The notes: a model not told the origin generated them from the sequence alone. A stretch of 64,000 nt of DNA from Pigmentiphaga sp. (GCA_023228945.1 JALOAI010000009.1:62001-126000); one strand, 5' to 3'. Counted from the stretch's first letter, positions 34,256-43,135 are shown. Numbers and translations are program-made.

Positions 34256-35394
34256 GCCGCCCCAGCCAGGCCTCGATCTCGCTGGCGGCCTTGCGGCACA
34301 ACCATCGGCTCGCCCGCGGGCTGCATGGCGGCCGCGCCCTCGCCGTGCTCAAGGCCAACGCCTATGGCCACGGCGCCACGGCATGTGCGAGAGCCCTGGC
34401 GCCTGAAGCCGATGGCTTCGCGGTGGCTTTCCTGGAGGAAGCCTTGTCGTTGCGCGAGGCGGGCATCCGGCATCCCATTCTGCTGCTCGAGGGGGTCTTC
34501 GACGCCGCCGAGTTGGCCTTGGCCGCTGGCGGTGATTGCTGGGTCGTCGTCCATCATCCGGAACAGTTGCGCATGCTGGAGCTGGCGCCGGCGGGGCTGC
34601 CGCCGCTGCATGTGTGGCTCAAGGCCGATACCGGTATGCGGCGTGCCGGGTTTGCGCCCGGCGAGGCACGGCTGGCCTATCAGCGGCTGGTGGCGTGCGG
34701 CAGGGCTGCGTCGATCACCTGGATGAGCCACTTTGCCTGCGCCGATGAGCCGGATCGGCCAATGACCCGCCGGCAGATCGAGGTCTTCGACGAGATCACG
34801 CGCGGCCTGCCCGGCGCGCAGAGTCTCTGCAATTCGGCGGGCGCGTTGGCCTGGCCGGCGGCGCGGCGCGATTGGGCGCGGCCCGGCATCCTGCTGTACG
34901 GCGTGGAGCCGGTGGCGGGCCGGCGCCATGGCTTGCGGCCGGTCATGTCGCTCGAAAGCCGCGTCGTGGCGCAGCGGCTGGTGCAGCCGGGCGAGTCGGT
35001 GGGCTACGGGGCGGCTTTCGTGGCTCGCGAGCCGACGCGGGTGGGGCTCGTGCCCCTGGGTTATGCGGATGGTTATCCTCGTCACTTGCCGGAAGGCGGA
35101 GCGCCGGTGGCGATCGACGGTATCCTCAGCCGCATCGTGGGCCGCGTTTCGATGGATATGCTCTGCGTCGATCTCGGCCCGGCGCCTTCGGCGGGGCCGG
35201 GCAGCCGCGTCGAGTTGTGGGGGCAAACCATCGAGGTGGCCGAAGTGGCCGCCGCCGCCGGCACCATTGCCTACGAGCTGCTGTGCAACGTCAAGCGCGT
35301 GGCGTTCCGCTACGAAGCCGATGTCGAGCGCCCGGCCGGTTCCGGGAACGAAGCGCGAGAGAAAATGGAGACAGCAGGGTCGAGCGCCACCTAG
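34252..35394 (+). CDS. dadX: Alanine racemase (catabolic DadX type)
   Basis: A 380-residue fold-III PLP enzyme. Lys34 in AVLKANAYGHG binds PLP; GYGAAFVA carries the family catalytic tyrosine, and GRVSMDMLCVD is the C-terminal domain hallmark. It supplies D-alanine to DadA, with which it shares a GTGA overlap; the catabolic isozyme (DadX) is therefore the better name than Alr, though this is inferred from context. The GTG start is fixed by the overlap. Confidence 0.93.
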   Translation: MSRPSQASISLAALRHNHRLARGLHGGRALAVLKANAYGHGATACARALAPEADGFAVAFLEEALSLREAGIRHPILLLEGVFDAAELALAAGGDCWVVVHHPEQLRMLELAPAGLPPLHVWLKADTGMRRAGFAPGEARLAYQRLVACGRAASITWMSHFACADEPDRPMTRRQIEVFDEITRGLPGAQSLCNSAGALAWPAARRDWARPGILLYGVEPVAGRRHGLRPVMSLESRVVAQRLVQPGESVGYGAAFVAREPTRVGLVPLGYADGYPRHLPEGGAPVAIDGILSRIVGRVSMDMLCVDLGPAPSAGPGSRVELWGQTIEVAEVAAAAGTIAYELLCNVKRVAFRYEADVERPAGSGNEAREKMETAGSSAT

Positions 35395-35507
35395 CTCTGT
35401 GGGCCAGGCGCCCGCGGCTCGCGCCACCCTCGACGTGTCTTCCCGGTAAGATGCCCGCATACGGAACGCCAATGGATTTCAGCGCTCCGACTTTCTTTTT
35501 AGCCGCC

Positions 35508-36413
35508 ATGCTCCGCCTGGACGATTCCATTACCTTTCGCCGCCTCGAGGCCCTGCTGGCATTTTTGCAGACGGGCAACCTTGCCCGGGCCGCTGAATTG
35601 CTCGACACCAGTCCGGTCAGCATGCACCGCGCCTTGCACGCGCTGGAGCAGGGTCTGGGTTGCGAACTGTTCCGTCCCCAAGGGCGAAATCTCGTGCCCA
35701 CCGAAGCGGCTCACGTTCTTGCCGCCACGGCCCGCCAGGTGCTCGACACCATGCATGAGGGGGTAAGGGCCACACGTGAGGCGGCGGGCCAGGCCGAGCA
35801 GGCGATCAAGCTCGGCTCCATGTACTCCCTGACCGCCGACGTGGTGCCACGCTTGATCGTTGCGCTGGGGCGCGATGCGCCGGGGTTGAAGGCGGAATTG
35901 GTGATGGGTTCGAACGCCGAGTTGCTGGCAGGCCTGCGCAGCGCCGAACTGGATGCGGCGCTATTGTCGGTGGCCGAGGCTTTCGACGATATCGAGACCA
36001 CGGTGTTGCTGCATGACGAGCTGTATTTCGCCACGGCGCCGCAGTCGCGCTATGCCGCGCTGGACGAAGTGGATCTACGGCAGTGCGGCGGCGAGAGATT
36101 CGTCATGCTGGCCGAAGGCTTCTACACGCGCACGGCTTGTGCCCACGCTTTCGCGGCAGCGGGGTTCGAGCCCGACATTGCCTTGCAGGTATCGGATATT
36201 TTCTCGCTGGCCAATCTGGTGCGTGGCGGCGTCGGCTGCACCTTGCTGCCGGGGCGCATGCGGGGTGTGATGCGGGAGGGCGTGGTGCTGCGCCCGCTGG
36301 CCGCGCCATATCGGATGCGGCATCCCCTGGGCCTGGCGGTGTTGCGCTCGCGCTCGAGCGAGGCCAGCCTGCGGCGCTTGAAGGCCGTTTGCCTGACGGT
36401 GGCCACACCGTGA
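35508..36413 (+). CDS. mdcR: LysR-type regulator of malonate decarboxylase genes
   Basis: A 301-residue LysR protein: LDDSITFRRLEALLAFLQTG, then NLARAAELLDTSPVSMHRAL. The start and the serine-valine-serine recognition helix match MdcR regulators. It ends 14 bases from the convergent last gene of the mdc operon. In-frame ATGs at 35472 and 35451 exist; I chose 35508 because family members begin close to LDD(E/S)ITF. It likely activates mdcA transcription when malonate is present. Confidence 0.85.
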   Translation: MLRLDDSITFRRLEALLAFLQTGNLARAAELLDTSPVSMHRALHALEQGLGCELFRPQGRNLVPTEAAHVLAATARQVLDTMHEGVRATREAAGQAEQAIKLGSMYSLTADVVPRLIVALGRDAPGLKAELVMGSNAELLAGLRSAELDAALLSVAEAFDDIETTVLLHDELYFATAPQSRYAALDEVDLRQCGGERFVMLAEGFYTRTACAHAFAAAGFEPDIALQVSDIFSLANLVRGGVGCTLLPGRMRGVMREGVVLRPLAAPYRMRHPLGLAVLRSRSSEASLRRLKAVCLTVATP

Positions 36414-36426
36414 TCGCCGGCCGGGG

Positions 36427-37341
36427 TCAGCGGCTGGCCGCATGTTTTTCCACCCAGCTCACGATGGCGTCGGCCGAACGAAACTCATCGGCGGAGCGAG
36501 CGGGGATGCCGGGGTAGCGCTCGTTCCATTGCCGCGACAGGGCGGCACCGGCGCCGATCTCCAGCACGCAGCCGATTCGCCGTTCGGCAATGCCTTGCAG
36601 GCAGTCCGTCCACCGTACGCATTGCGCCACTTGCGCCGCCAGATCCCGGCGCGCATCATCGGCGGTGAGCACCCGTCGGCCGGTGGCATTGGCATAAAGC
36701 ACCCAGGCGGGGCGCCGTACCTCGATCCCGGCAAGCCGCCGGGCCAATGCCAGGCTGGCGCCTGCCATCCAGCGAGTGTGGGAGGCGAGTTCGACCCGCA
36801 GGGTGGTGCAGCGAACATCCAGCGCCTCGGCATCGGCGCAAAAGGCCTGCAAGGCGGGGCGGGGGCCGCCCAGGATCACAGTGCTGCCGCTATCGATCGC
36901 CAGTTCGAGTCCATGCCGCTGGCGGAGCGTGGCCAGGGCTTCCGCCGGCAGCCCGGTCACCCCGATCAGGCCCGTGGGCGCCGCCTGCCGCGCACAATCA
37001 TCCATGAAGGCGGCGCGTTCGATCGCGAGGCTTTGCGCCGTGGCGGCATCGAAAGCGCCGGCCACGCTGAAGGCCGCGAGTTCGCCCACGCTATAGCCGG
37101 CGATAGTCTGTGGCGCGGGCAATTGATCCTTCAATCGCCGCCATGCCGCGAGCGCGAAGCTGGTGAGCAGGGGTTGCGCAAAGGCGTTGCGGGCGCAGGC
37201 TTCGGGATCGGCCAGGCGCTGGCGCCAGTCGGCGCCCAGCGTGGCGGCCAATGTCCGCAGCTCGGGCTCGTCATCCGCCAGCCAGGGCAGCATGCCGGCA
37301 TGCTGCAGGCCCTGACCGGCAAACAAAAGGGCGAATCCCAT
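36427..37341 (-). CDS. mdcH: Malonate decarboxylase malonyl-CoA:ACP transferase subunit
   Basis: A 304-residue acyltransferase with the FabD fold: ALLFAGQGLQHAGMLPWLAD at the N-terminus and the nucleophile elbow IAGYSVGELAAFSVAGAF with its serine. It primes the decarboxylase by loading malonyl onto the acyl carrier protein. AGAGGACTTCC precedes the ATG at 37341; the open frame upstream is not conserved. It is the last gene of the mdc operon and is separated from mdcB by a 52-base gap. Confidence 0.9.
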   Translation of the reverse strand: MGFALLFAGQGLQHAGMLPWLADDEPELRTLAATLGADWRQRLADPEACARNAFAQPLLTSFALAAWRRLKDQLPAPQTIAGYSVGELAAFSVAGAFDAATAQSLAIERAAFMDDCARQAAPTGLIGVTGLPAEALATLRQRHGLELAIDSGSTVILGGPRPALQAFCADAEALDVRCTTLRVELASHTRWMAGASLALARRLAGIEVRRPAWVLYANATGRRVLTADDARRDLAAQVAQCVRWTDCLQGIAERRIGCVLEIGAGAALSRQWNERYPGIPARSADEFRSADAIVSWVEKHAASR

Positions 37342-37393
37342 GGAAGTCCTCTGTTGAGCAATAGACGGCGGAAACGGAGCCTGTGATGGTGCC

Positions 37394-38434
37394 TCAGCAA
37401 GGGAAAGGGGCCGCAGGCTCCCGTAGGATGGCGGCAACGTCCCCGCCGAGAGGCTGGAATCCTTTGCTCGGGCTTTGGATCCGGACCAGCCAGCAGGCGG
37501 CGGCCAGCATGTCGGCGGCGCCGCCGGGCGAAAGCCGGCGGCTCACGAACTCCCGATGCAGGGCCAGTGCGGCTTGCGGGCCGCCCATGCGTCCCGCGCC
37601 GCCAGCCGCAAGAAAGCCGCGCGCGGCTTGGCGGGCGAAGGCGAGGCCCGCGCGGCCGCCGCGCCGGGCCAGATTGGTGTCGTCCAGATGGGCCATGGCG
37701 GCGAACAGCGCATCCAGTCGCGCCTGATCGGGTGACAGGCCGCGCCGCAGGCCGGCTTCCAGCGCCGGCAGGACACGCTCGAACAGCACGGGAAAGCCCA
37801 GCGCCGCTTCCTGGGCGGCGCTGCGCAAGCCATGCTGGCGGGCGGCGATGCTGCCCGGCAGGTCGCGCCGCACCGCGGCGTGAGCGGCGAGCGCCGGGCC
37901 CCAGTGCTCGAGCAGCATGGCCCGCAGGCTCGATGCCCGAAGGGATTGGCCCGATGCGAGCAAGGCGCCGGCGCTGGCGCCCAGCAGGCCAAGCAGGAAC
38001 ACCGCGCCGCGATGCGTATTCACGCCGCCGGTCGCCCGGAGCATGCGCGTTTCGGCGGTCATGCCGCATGCCTGGAGATCCGCGAATGGCCGCCCGGCGG
38101 CGCCCAAGCGCACGATGGCGGGAAAGTAGCGGCGCAAGGAGAACAGGCTGCGCAGAAACGTCCCGGCGTCCATATCGGCATGGCTGCCGCTATCCACCCG
38201 CGATACCAGCCCCGGCTTGGGATACAGCGCCAGTTCCTCATGCAGCGCGATCACGGCCTGGCGGCCGATGGCGTCCGTCGCCGTGATCGTGGAGGCGCTG
38301 CGCGGCGCCAGGGGGCGTCCTCGCCGTGCCGCCCGAACCTCCTCCTGTCTCCAGGAGGCGGCCTTCGCCTCGGGCGAGCCCGCGGCCCGTCCCGTCAGGC
38401 GGACGCCGGCTGGGGTAGGGCCCGCATGGACCAT
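37394..38434 (-). CDS. mdcB: Triphosphoribosyl-dephospho-CoA synthase for malonate decarboxylase
   Basis: A 346-residue CitG/MdcB enzyme that makes the prosthetic-group precursor for the decarboxylase ACP from ATP and dephospho-CoA. The core starts near AVIALHEELALYPKPGLVSR with VDSGSHADMDAGTFLRSL and GGVNTHRGAVF, all typical. The first 45 or so residues (including AAGSPEAKAASWRQEEVRA) and the last 25 (SPSKGFQPLGGDVAAILREP on) are unlike the family; both map to repeat copies. The TGATG overlap with mdcG fixes the ATG at 38434. The enzyme core looks complete. Confidence 0.88.
   Translation of the reverse strand: MVHAGPTPAGVRLTGRAAGSPEAKAASWRQEEVRAARRGRPLAPRSASTITATDAIGRQAVIALHEELALYPKPGLVSRVDSGSHADMDAGTFLRSLFSLRRYFPAIVRLGAAGRPFADLQACGMTAETRMLRATGGVNTHRGAVFLLGLLGASAGALLASGQSLRASSLRAMLLEHWGPALAAHAAVRRDLPGSIAARQHGLRSAAQEAALGFPVLFERVLPALEAGLRRGLSPDQARLDALFAAMAHLDDTNLARRGGRAGLAFARQAARGFLAAGGAGRMGGPQAALALHREFVSRRLSPGGAADMLAAACWLVRIQSPSKGFQPLGGDVAAILREPAAPFPC
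37407..37457 (+). repeat. GNRA-hairpin repeat fragment at the mdcB 3' end (copy R4)
   Basis: It carries GGGGCC-GCA-GGCTCC (37407-37421) and a shortened third hairpin with loop GAGA (37448-37451) flanked by CCCGCC/GGCTGG. It lies on the strand opposite to mdcB and encodes part of the MdcB C-terminal extension. Confidence 0.6.
38341..38358 (-). repeat. Possible repeat fragment inside the mdcB 5' region (copy R5)
   Basis: On the minus strand the hairpin CCTCCTG-GAGA-CAGGAGG has a perfect 7-bp stem and a GNRA loop. Just before it comes GGCGAAGGCC, reminiscent of the second hairpin. It falls in the non-conserved N-terminal extension of MdcB. Only the hairpin and the position support the assignment. 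Confidence 0.45.
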
Positions 38435-39294
38435 CAGGCGGGGTTCGGGCACGGGGCCTCTCCGGGCTCCGCCAGCGCGGCGCCGTGCAAGGACTTGAAT
38501 AGCACGACACGGGTCGCGCCCTGGCTCCAGCGCCGCCATTCCCGCCATGCCACCGCACGGCCATCGGGAAAACAAAGCTCGCCGTCCAGCAGACCTGCTT
38601 CATCGTCGATGGCGGCCAGCAGCGTGGCGGCCCGGGTGGCGGTGGCGTGATCGGCGACCGGAATGAGCAAGTCGAGGTCAGAGGCGCCATGGCAGTAAGC
38701 CAGGCCGGTGAGGTGTTGCCAGCCATGGCTGCCATAGACCCTGGCGCATAAGCCGACCCGATGCAGCTGCGCCGGCAAGGCCAGCCAGGCGGCGGGCGCG
38801 GCCGGAAGCCCGGCCACGACGGCGGCGAGCGAGGGCCAGCGGCTGGGAAGCAATCGAGGCTCCCGCCCGCAGGGCGAGGCGTTGGGGCCACGCCTGGCCA
38901 CGCCAGAAGCCCGGTCCGTGCGGGTGGGAAGGTCAGCGTCCGGCGTATCCGGGCGGCCTGTCGAATCGCCGAGTGACCCGCCGCTATGGGATCGCATGGT
39001 CAAGTGACTGCTAGCCACGCGTAGGGCCACGCGCCGGCGGCCCCAGCATTGCGGGGCCGCCAGACCCAAGAGCAGGGTGCCGGCTGGCGTGGCCAAGGCG
39101 GATTTGGCATTGTCGAGATTCTGCCGCGCCACCACCAGGGGTAGGTCCCGCTCGGCCCAATGTTCCAGGCAGGGCCGGATCTCGCCCGTCCAGGGTTGCC
39201 GCAGGGCCGCTCGCCAGCCGTCCTCTGTCAAATGCACCAGCATTTGCCGTTGCCACGGCGCTGGGCGCGGCGAGTCGGGCGGAGTGTCGGTCAT
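38434..39294 (-). CDS. mdcG: Malonate decarboxylase holo-ACP synthase (phosphoribosyl-dephospho-CoA transferase)
   Basis: A 286-residue nucleotidyltransferase that attaches the dephospho-CoA prosthetic group to MdcC. The catalytic GASDLDLLIPV (DxD type) is present, and RQMLVHLTEDGW/RPLVVARQ-like N-terminal sequence fits. Family members are about 205-220 residues; here about 65 residues (SHLTMRSHSGGSLGDSTGRP through GPNASPCGREP) are inserted in the middle and look unrelated. The insert may derive from the repeat family. It overlaps mdcE upstream (ATGA) and mdcB downstream (TGATG). Activity is likely but not certain. Confidence 0.85.
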   Translation of the reverse strand: MTDTPPDSPRPAPWQRQMLVHLTEDGWRAALRQPWTGEIRPCLEHWAERDLPLVVARQNLDNAKSALATPAGTLLLGLAAPQCWGRRRVALRVASSHLTMRSHSGGSLGDSTGRPDTPDADLPTRTDRASGVARRGPNASPCGREPRLLPSRWPSLAAVVAGLPAAPAAWLALPAQLHRVGLCARVYGSHGWQHLTGLAYCHGASDLDLLIPVADHATATRAATLLAAIDDEAGLLDGELCFPDGRAVAWREWRRWSQGATRVVLFKSLHGAALAEPGEAPCPNPA

Positions 39295-39998
39295 GCGGCG
39301 TCGAGCACGCGCTGGATGATGTCGGCCGCCAGGCGGCGTCCGCCGCGGCTGGCGCCATCGCGGGCCCGTTCATCCTGGGGCGTCAGATCGGCAAGCGCCT
39401 GGCGCAAGGCCTCGGCCGGGTCGCCCTCCCAGAGCCGGCGCACGCCTCCCATGCGCAGATAGTTCACCACGCCCGGAGCGAATACCGGATTGTTTTGCGA
39501 GAGTTCACGCAGGGTGCTCTCGGGCAGCTTGGTGATGCGCGCCATCGCGGGCAGGCGCATGACATAGATTTCGGCCTCGGGCAAGGCATCGCAGGCGTCG
39601 GCGATCAGCCCCGAGGTGATAAAGCCGCCGGACAAGGCCTGGTCGTACACCAGGCCCAGTACGGCATGGCCCTGGCGGCGGGCAAGGTCGATCGCCTTGC
39701 CCAGGTGGGCCATGGCGCGGTTCAGGCCCAAGAGCTCTTCGCGCCGGCGCAGCCGCTGGCCCTGGGTATCGATCAGCAGCAGCAAGGGGCGGCCCGGATG
39801 CCGGGCCACCGTGTCGAGCACCACGCGGGCCTGGGCCAGCGCCAATTCCAGGCCCACCTCGGCATGGCCAGTGGTGCCCAAAACGGTGATGATTCGCCCG
39901 TCGAGGCAGGCGGTGCCGGAGAGAAAGTCGCCTTCGGCGGTGATGGCGTGTTGCGGGCCGAACAGGCGGCCCGCCAGGGTTTGCCAGGACATACTCAT
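39291..39998 (-). CDS. mdcE: Malonate decarboxylase gamma subunit
   Basis: A 235-residue subunit of the carboxy-lyase. It has a crotonase/carboxyltransferase-like fold: ITVLGTTGHAEVGLELALAQ, LLLLIDTQGQRLRRREELLG and LVYDQALSGGFITSGLIADA. With MdcD it decarboxylates malonyl-S-ACP to acetyl-S-ACP. Start and stop overlap neighbouring mdc genes by ATGA on both sides. Confidence 0.93.
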   Translation of the reverse strand: MSMSWQTLAGRLFGPQHAITAEGDFLSGTACLDGRIITVLGTTGHAEVGLELALAQARVVLDTVARHPGRPLLLLIDTQGQRLRRREELLGLNRAMAHLGKAIDLARRQGHAVLGLVYDQALSGGFITSGLIADACDALPEAEIYVMRLPAMARITKLPESTLRELSQNNPVFAPGVVNYLRMGGVRRLWEGDPAEALRQALADLTPQDERARDGASRGGRRLAADIIQRVLDAA

Positions 39999-40903
39999 GC
40001 TTGCCTGCCTTCGTGAGCGAAACGGTCCAGCAGGGCCGCAACGTCGAGATCGGGAATGTGTTCCGCATCGGGCACGCCCAGCTGCCGCCAGAGCGCCACG
40101 GCCTCCGTCTCGGGGTTCGCCGGCGCATCGGGCGGCGCCAGCGCCAGTCGGCGGCGGAGTTGCGCGTGTTCGTTCTCCAGCGACTTGGCGGTAACCGGCC
40201 GCGAAGCATCGGCGCCGTTCAAGATCGAGAGTGTCGCGTCGCGGAAGGCCTGGACAGCGTCTTCCACCAGGTGGCTGCAGTCGCCCAGGATCCAGCGGTG
40301 CTTGCCGCCTGTCGTTCGCCACACCAGGGCGCGATCGCGCGAGTCGAATTCGTCCACGCCCCGCGAGGCTTCGATCACTTCGGGTCCGGAGAGCGCCAGG
40401 CGGCCAACATCGCTGAGAATGATGTGGTCGGCGCAATGCGCCACGATGCCCATGCCGCCGAAGCAGCCGTTGTTGCCGCCGATCAGCACCAAGGTGGGGA
40501 TGCCGGCGGCGCGCACGTCGAGCAGGGCGCGCATCACCTCCGACACCGCGATCAGGCCGGCGTTGGCTTCGTGCAGGCGTACGCCTCCCGAATCGAGCAG
40601 CAGGAGCACGGCGCAGGGGCGATCGCGCAGCGCGCGCCGCAGCAGGCCCACCAGCTTGGCGCCGTGGACCTCGCCCACGCCTCCACCCAGATACGCGCCT
40701 TCCTGCGCCGCGGCGAAGACATGCCGGCCATCCAGGCGGGCATGGCCGATCACCACGCCGTCGTCGAAGGCGGGAGGCACGCCCAGGGCTTGCAGGTGGG
40801 GGCTGGTCAGGCGGTCTTGCGGCGGCAGCCATTCCTGGAAGCTGGCGGCGTCCAGCAAATGGGCAAGCCGCTCGCGGGCGGTACATTCGGCATAGCTCAG
40901 CAT
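39995..40903 (-). CDS. mdcD: Malonate decarboxylase beta subunit
   Basis: A 302-residue carboxyltransferase-fold subunit: SYAECTARERLAHLLDAASF, GVGEVHGAKLVGLLRRAL, LLLLDSGGVRLHEANAGLIA and GGNNGCFGGMGIVAHCADH. It forms the decarboxylase with MdcE. The ribosome binding site is unusual: GGAG eight or nine bases before the ATG at 40903 belongs to the third hairpin of repeat copy R6, so the repeat itself supplies the translation signal. The upstream neighbour mdcC is 202 bases away, in contrast with the overlaps elsewhere in the operon. Confidence 0.93.
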   Translation of the reverse strand: MLSYAECTARERLAHLLDAASFQEWLPPQDRLTSPHLQALGVPPAFDDGVVIGHARLDGRHVFAAAQEGAYLGGGVGEVHGAKLVGLLRRALRDRPCAVLLLLDSGGVRLHEANAGLIAVSEVMRALLDVRAAGIPTLVLIGGNNGCFGGMGIVAHCADHIILSDVGRLALSGPEVIEASRGVDEFDSRDRALVWRTTGGKHRWILGDCSHLVEDAVQAFRDATLSILNGADASRPVTAKSLENEHAQLRRRLALAPPDAPANPETEAVALWRQLGVPDAEHIPDLDVAALLDRFAHEGRQA

Positions 40904-40906
40904 CGT

Positions 40907-41108
40907 GAAGAACTCCGTCTCTCGGCCGGAGATTCTCCGCCACCCTGCAGGGGAGCCTTCGGCTCCAGGGAACGACTGCCTCGTTTGCCCTCGTCCTGAA
41001 GGATAAGCCCGGACACCGGACAGTTCCTGCGGACTGACCGGTGCCTGGCGCATCCGAGCGGCATGCAGGCCGCGAGGTGGGCGGGGCTTGCGCTTGGGCT
41101 CGTGGTCA
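40907..41108 (-). repeat. GNRA-hairpin repeat between mdcC and mdcD (copy R6)
   Basis: On the minus strand it begins TGACCACGAGCCC at the mdcC stop codon and ends GGAGTTCTTCACG just before the mdcD start. Hairpins: GGAGCC-GAA-GGCTCC (40952-40966) and a third stem with loop GAGA (40907-40938), one side of which has a mismatch. The first part carries about 70 extra bases compared with copies R1a and R7. GGCAGTCGTTCCCTGGAGCC is identical to R1a, so these two copies are close relatives. Confidence 0.8.
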
Positions 41109-41429
41109 TGCGGCGATCTCCCGGGCAGCCTGATCCAGCCGCAGACTGACCACGGCGGGCGTGGCGCCCATGTCGTGGATGGAGATCCGCACTCCCGCCA
41201 GATCGTGGCGGCGGTGGAAGTCGCGCACCACGGCGTGCCAGATGTCGCCGAAGCCGCGCGCCGAGGTTTCGATCCGAACGGTGCAGGCGGGTCCCGCTTC
41301 GGGCTCCAGCAGCACTTCGAGATTGCCGGAGCCGACCACGCCCACCAGCACCGGCGGAAAGTCGCCGGCCTCGCGTTGGCCTTCCCATCGGTATTCCAGG
41401 GTTTCGAGTTCCGGGGAAATGCCGGTCAT
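41106..41429 (-). CDS. mdcC: Malonate decarboxylase acyl carrier protein
   Basis: A 107-residue specialised acyl carrier protein. VGVVGSGNLEVLLEP contains the serine (Ser34) expected to carry the phosphoribosyl-dephospho-CoA group made by MdcB and attached by MdcG. The C-terminal half IHDMGATPAVVSLRLDQA is also typical. It lies 20 bases after mdcA. Its TGA stop is the first codon-sized part of repeat copy R6. Confidence 0.93.
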   Translation of the reverse strand: MTGISPELETLEYRWEGQREAGDFPPVLVGVVGSGNLEVLLEPEAGPACTVRIETSARGFGDIWHAVVRDFHRRHDLAGVRISIHDMGATPAVVSLRLDQAAREIAA

Positions 41430-41449
41430 CTTTGCCTCCCGTGCGCCGC

Positions 41450-43135
41450 TTACCAGTGGCGAAAACGTTTTGGGGGTTGGTAGAGGCCGCCCGAAGCGCG
41501 CACGAGGTCGCGGATGCTGCGGGCGGCGAGCAAGTTGCGCGTGGCCTGGCGCGAATCGATGCCGAGGTCTTCGGGCCGCTGGACGATGCCGCGATCGCGC
41601 AGGTTCTCGACCATGGCGTGGTCGCGGGCCAGCCCCACCGCGGTGTAACCGGCCACGCCGCGGATCGCCTGTTCGCGCTCTTCGTCGGTGCGGCATAGCA
41701 GCAGATTGGCCAGGCCTTCTTCGGTGAGGATATGGGTGACATCCTCGCCGTAGATCATGATCGGCGGCAGATCCAGGCCGGCCTGCTCCCGCAGCTCCCA
41801 GGCATCCAGCCGATCGACGAAGGCGGGGCGCATGTGCTCGCGGAAGGTTTCGACCATTTGTACCACCAGTTTCCGGCCTTTCGGCACGCCGGCCACGCCG
41901 GAGCGCCCACCGCGGGCCTGGTCGCCGGCCTTCATCCAGGCCGGCGAGCCATGGCGCCGCCCGCCCGCGTCGGTGCCCATATTGGGCGCGCCGCCGAAAC
42001 CCGCGATGCGGCCCAGCGTGGCGGTGGAGCTATTGCCTTGCAGATCGAGCTGCAGGGTCGAGCCGATGAACAGGTCGCAGGCATAGTGGCCGGCCACCTG
42101 GCACATGGCGCGGTTGCTGCGCATGCTGCCGTCGGCACCGGTGAAGAAGACGTCGGGCCGGGCGCGCAGGTAGTGTTCCATGCCCAGCTCGGAGCCGAAG
42201 GAATGAATGGATTTGACCCAGCCCGCTTCGATGGCCGGGATCAGCGTGGGGTGGGGGTTGAGCGCCCAGTGGCTGCAGATCTTGCCCTTGAGCCCCAGCG
42301 CTTCGCCATAGGTGGGCAGCAGCAGTTCGATGGCGGCGGTGTCGAAGCCTATGCCATGGTTCAGGCGCTGCACGCCATACTCGGCATAGATGCCCTTGAT
42401 CGCCATCATCGCCATCAGCACCTGGATTTCACTGATCTGCGCCGGATCGCGGGTAAACAGCGGTTCGATATAGTGCGGGCGAGGCGCCTTGACGATGAAG
42501 TCCACCCAGCCGCCGGGAACATCGACGCGGGGCAGGCTGGCGTCGGGAGCATCGAGCAGTTCATTGACTTGCACGATAACGATGCCGCCCGAGAACGCCG
42601 TGGCTTCCAGGATCGCGGGAGTGTCTTCGGTGTTGGGGCCGGTATAGAGGTTGCCGTCGGCATCGGCGGCCTGTGCGGCCACCAGCGCCACGCGCGGCGT
42701 GAGATCGACGAAGTAGCGGGCGAACAGTTCGAGATAGGTATGAATCGCGCCCAGCCGCAGCGAGCCATCCGACACCAGCTGCGCCAGCCGGGCCGCCTGC
42801 GGGCCCGAGAAGCTGAAATCCAGGCGCTCGGCGATGCCGTTCTCGAACACGTCCAGATGCTCGGGCAAGGCCACGACGGACTGAACCATGTGCAAGCCAT
42901 GCACGGTGGCGGGATCGAGGGCGGCCAGCGTTGCGGCCAGGAAATCGGCCTGCTTTTGATTATTGCCCTCCAGGCAAACGCGGTCGCCGGGGCGCAGCAC
43001 GGCCTGTAGCAGCCGTGGGAGCGCGTCGGGATCGACGCGTTTGCCGGCGAGCGCGGGGCCCAGGGCTTCGGCGGCGCGAGCCAGGCGTTGGGCGCGGTCC
43101 GAGGCGCGCGTGTTCCAGGAGGTGGGGGTAGCCAT
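41450..43135 (-). CDS. mdcA: Malonate decarboxylase alpha subunit (acetyl-S-ACP:malonate ACP transferase)
   Basis: A 561-residue CoA-transferase-like subunit that exchanges acetyl for malonyl on the ACP. Diagnostic stretches are VCLEGNNQKQADFLAATLA, LHMVQSVVALPEHLDVFE, NHGIGFDTAAIELLLPTYG, GKICSHWALNPHPTLIPAIE and a C-terminal GIDSRQATRNLLAARSI. I start it at the ATG at 43135, where similarity to the family begins (TSWNTRASDRAQRLA); an upstream ATG at 43192 would add 19 residues and overlap an inverted repeat. It heads the mdcACDEGBH operon. No malonate transporter gene (mdcLM or mdcF) is seen. Confidence 0.93.
   Translation of the reverse strand: MATPTSWNTRASDRAQRLARAAEALGPALAGKRVDPDALPRLLQAVLRPGDRVCLEGNNQKQADFLAATLAALDPATVHGLHMVQSVVALPEHLDVFENGIAERLDFSFSGPQAARLAQLVSDGSLRLGAIHTYLELFARYFVDLTPRVALVAAQAADADGNLYTGPNTEDTPAILEATAFSGGIVIVQVNELLDAPDASLPRVDVPGGWVDFIVKAPRPHYIEPLFTRDPAQISEIQVLMAMMAIKGIYAEYGVQRLNHGIGFDTAAIELLLPTYGEALGLKGKICSHWALNPHPTLIPAIEAGWVKSIHSFGSELGMEHYLRARPDVFFTGADGSMRSNRAMCQVAGHYACDLFIGSTLQLDLQGNSSTATLGRIAGFGGAPNMGTDAGGRRHGSPAWMKAGDQARGGRSGVAGVPKGRKLVVQMVETFREHMRPAFVDRLDAWELREQAGLDLPPIMIYGEDVTHILTEEGLANLLLCRTDEEREQAIRGVAGYTAVGLARDHAMVENLRDRGIVQRPEDLGIDSRQATRNLLAARSIRDLVRASGGLYQPPKRFRHW

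Noticed and set aside
40904..41742. 281-codon minus-strand frame running through repeat R6 into mdcC and mdcA
   Set aside because: It is a shadow of conserved mdc genes; its repeat-encoded part resembles other repeat-encoded peptides only because the DNA is shared.
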